From: an uncultured Eubacteriales bacterium
GTDB taxonomy: Bacteria; Bacillota; Clostridia; Oscillospirales; Oscillospiraceae
DNA: 6,474 bases
Assembly: GCA_900550165.1 (NCBI GenBank)
Contig: URQY01000056.1
Span: forward strand, 1 to 6,474
Reading direction: 5' to 3'
Position numbers and translations under genes: made by a program. Positions 5,159-6,474 of the stretch are shown piece after piece (the stretch's first letter is position 1; every line of letters begins with the position of its first letter). The notes beneath the pieces were generated by a model, which was not told the DNA's origin, did no database searches, and saw only the letters and a list, made by a program, of their open reading frames with translations.

Positions 5159-5785
5159 TTAGCGGATGAAGTTCGTCGAAACGCGCGTTTCCTTCTCAGG
5201 AAGGCCAAACTGCTCCTTCCCCAGCGCGATGCTCTTCATCAGAAACGTCATGTTGCGCGCGAGCGCACGCATGGTCTGCTTTCCCTCTTCGTCCGCCTCC
5301 GCCTCGCCGGGCGTGCAGCCGTGGATGCTGTTCCAATACTGGCTGGATGCGATCGGCATACCGGAGATGGCAAAGTACTTGTTGAGCTCGTCAAACGTCG
5401 CCGAGCAGCCGCCGCGACGCGCGCAGACGACGCTCGCACCGACCTTCATCGTCTTGTCGAACGGCGTGCTGTAGAAGAGCCTGTCCATGCAGGCGATGAG
5501 CGTCGCGTTCGCGGAGGCGTAGTAAACGGGGCTTGCCACAACAAGGCCGTTCGCCGCCTCAAACTTCGGCGCAAGCTCGTTGACCACATCGTCAAAGACG
5601 CACTTGCCCGTCTTCCTGCAGCCGTTGCAGGCCGCACAGCCGCGCACGGCCTTGTCGCCAACGAGCACCGTCTCGACCGCCACGCTATTCTCCTTGAACA
5701 CCTTTTCCATCTCTCGCAGCGCGACCGCCGTGTTGCCGTTCGCGTGCGGGCTGCCGTTGAGCATCAGTACCTTCAATTCCTTCAT
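5159..5785 (-). CDS. Flavodoxin-fold iron-sulfur flavoprotein / FMN reductase family protein
   Basis: A 208-residue cytoplasmic protein of the NADPH-dependent FMN reductase/flavodoxin family, expected to bind FMN and carry electrons. LNGSPHANGNTAVAL (9-23) is the FMN phosphate loop, and PVYYASANATLIACMDRLF is the second flavin region. C50, C53, C56 and C62 form CX2CX2CX5C, the compact cluster motif known from archaeal iron-sulfur flavoproteins (Isf), so a 4Fe-4S cluster is likely. The start at 5785 is supported by AGGAGG (5794-5799) at 8-base spacing. It lies 47 bases after the HExxH gene on the same strand, so the two probably share a transcript. The electron donor and acceptor cannot be told. 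Confidence 0.88.
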   Translation of the reverse strand: MKELKVLMLNGSPHANGNTAVALREMEKVFKENSVAVETVLVGDKAVRGCAACNGCRKTGKCVFDDVVNELAPKFEAANGLVVASPVYYASANATLIACMDRLFYSTPFDKTMKVGASVVCARRGGCSATFDELNKYFAISGMPIASSQYWNSIHGCTPGEAEADEEGKQTMRALARNMTFLMKSIALGKEQFGLPEKETRVSTNFIR

Positions 5786-5832
5786 TGCTCTCTCCTCCTG
5801 TATCATTGCGCGGCGCTGAGCGCTTGCCTTGC

Positions 5833-6384
5833 TCAACGCGCACTGTTTTCTATTCTCTCGTCGATCTCGCGAAAAAGCCGCCGGTAGTCTTCGTTCGACC
5901 AAATCCTTTTCGGCCGCCAGCAGTCCCGCAGCTGTCGCAGCGCGGGCAAATCGCCGCAAAAGGCTTTCACCCGCTGCGCCGCGAATTCATTGGCGTCCAC
6001 CTCGTAAGGAAAGCCCAGATAAGCGTCGCGAAACCTCTCTTCTCCGCCGTCCAAGCGGCACTCCTGCCAGGTTTCGCCGCGCAGGCGAAAGCACGTTCCA
6101 TCATAGAGCACCACGTAGGGAAGGCTTACGCGGATCATCGCGTCGAAGCGCTCGGGATGCTGGTACTGCTCCGCGTGCCGCAGCTCGTGGACAAGATAGA
6201 ACATCGCCTCGTACTCCGGCGCACTTTGCAGCACGGCCGGATTGAGAAAAAGCGTTTTTGCCACCGGATCAAACGTACCGTTGGCCGTCTCGTATCCCTG
6301 CGGCATGCCCCACGAAAGTACGACGGACAGACCGCGCTTTACGCAGATGCTTTCGACCAGCGTGCTCCATTCCGTCTGTCCCAT
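5833..6384 (-). CDS. Putative HExxH metallopeptidase-like protein
   Basis: A 183-residue protein with no signal peptide or membrane helix. HELRH (66-70) matches the zinc-binding HExxH motif of zincin peptidases, lying in a predicted helix (MFYLVHELRHAEQY). YEVDANEFAAQR (127-138) offers a downstream acidic third ligand (E133), an arrangement seen in small zincins such as ImmA/M78-type proteins. No named family is recognised with certainty, and a substrate is unknown. The start at 6384 is chosen because AGGAGG (6392-6397) precedes it by 7 bases; an in-frame ATG at 6420 lacks such a site. It is the first gene of a probable pair with the flavoprotein gene downstream. Confidence 0.75.
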   Translation of the reverse strand: MGQTEWSTLVESICVKRGLSVVLSWGMPQGYETANGTFDPVAKTLFLNPAVLQSAPEYEAMFYLVHELRHAEQYQHPERFDAMIRVSLPYVVLYDGTCFRLRGETWQECRLDGGEERFRDAYLGFPYEVDANEFAAQRVKAFCGDLPALRQLRDCWRPKRIWSNEDYRRLFREIDERIENSAR

Positions 6385-6403
6385 GGGGTGGCCTCCTCTC
6401 GAT

Positions 6404-6474
6404 TTACTCCTCGCCCGCATCCTCTGATATGCGGTGGGCTTTTACTGATGTGCGATAAAGAAGTAATAGAAGTG
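6404..6474 (-). CDS. Possible C-terminal tail of another leftward gene (partial)
   Basis: One minus-strand frame stays open from the window edge to TAA at 6404-6406 and ends in RISEDAGEE, 20 bases before the next gene's start. The charged tail and position fit the end of an upstream gene, but the edge part uses AT-rich codons unlike its neighbours, and another frame also stops nearby. It may be plain intergenic DNA holding a promoter. Confidence 0.25.
   Translation of the reverse strand, partial: LLLLLYRTSVKAHRISEDAGEE

Noticed and set aside
4054..5208. Long minus-strand frame opposite oadA
   Set aside because: It is a shadow of the carboxyltransferase gene and runs through a strong terminator.
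4808..5887. Long plus-strand frame across the end of oadA and the flavoprotein gene
   Set aside because: It crosses the bidirectional terminator, and its sequence is Arg/Ser-rich without any motif; it is antisense to two clear genes.

Overview
The window looks like a chromosomal piece of a GC-rich Clostridia, most likely an Oscillospiraceae-type gut anaerobe. This is inferred from the gene set: a Rex redox repressor, an exported SLH-domain protein, a tiny Cys/Gly-rich membrane protein, an MntP pump behind a yybP-ykoY riboswitch, a biotin-domain-less carboxyltransferase and a four-cysteine flavoprotein. Strong AGGAGG ribosome sites and GC-rich third codon positions also fit. No database search was possible.

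Left end (1-420): this looks like the edge of an integrated mobile element. It holds the last residues of a possible integrase, a complete tRNA-Arg(CCG) on the minus strand with its own terminator, and three copies of an 11-base repeat (TTGACNACTAT on the minus strand) on both sides of that tRNA. At 380-418 lies the 5' half of a second, slightly different tRNA-Arg that stops exactly after the anticodon loop. The good tRNA promoter (450-478) sits upstream of the broken copy. The simplest reading is that an element integrated into the anticodon loop of the host tRNA-Arg and brought a full replacement, now transcribed from the host promoter.

Middle (420-2720): rex is read rightward from a perfect TTGACA-N17-TATAAT promoter and overlaps by 4 bases an SLH-domain secreted protein gene. 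A 51-residue Cys/Gly-rich membrane microprotein gene, absent from ordinary ORF calling because of its size, follows. Two hairpin terminators then separate this block from mntP, which is read leftward.

2718-5150: mntP (Mn2+ efflux) is preceded by a yybP-ykoY Mn2+ riboswitch with a visible terminator/antiterminator switch and a well-placed promoter. Divergent from it is an oadA-like carboxyltransferase gene that stands alone and ends in a strong bidirectional terminator.

Right end (5159-6474): a leftward pair encodes a small HExxH putative metallopeptidase followed by a flavodoxin-fold protein with an iron-sulfur-flavoprotein-type CX2CX2CX5C motif. A possible C-terminal tail of another leftward gene touches the window edge.

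Functionally the window mixes redox and metal control (Rex, Mn riboswitch and MntP, Fe-S flavoprotein) with decarboxylation/transcarboxylation metabolism. Apart from rex-SLH and the right-hand pair, the genes appear to be separate transcription units.
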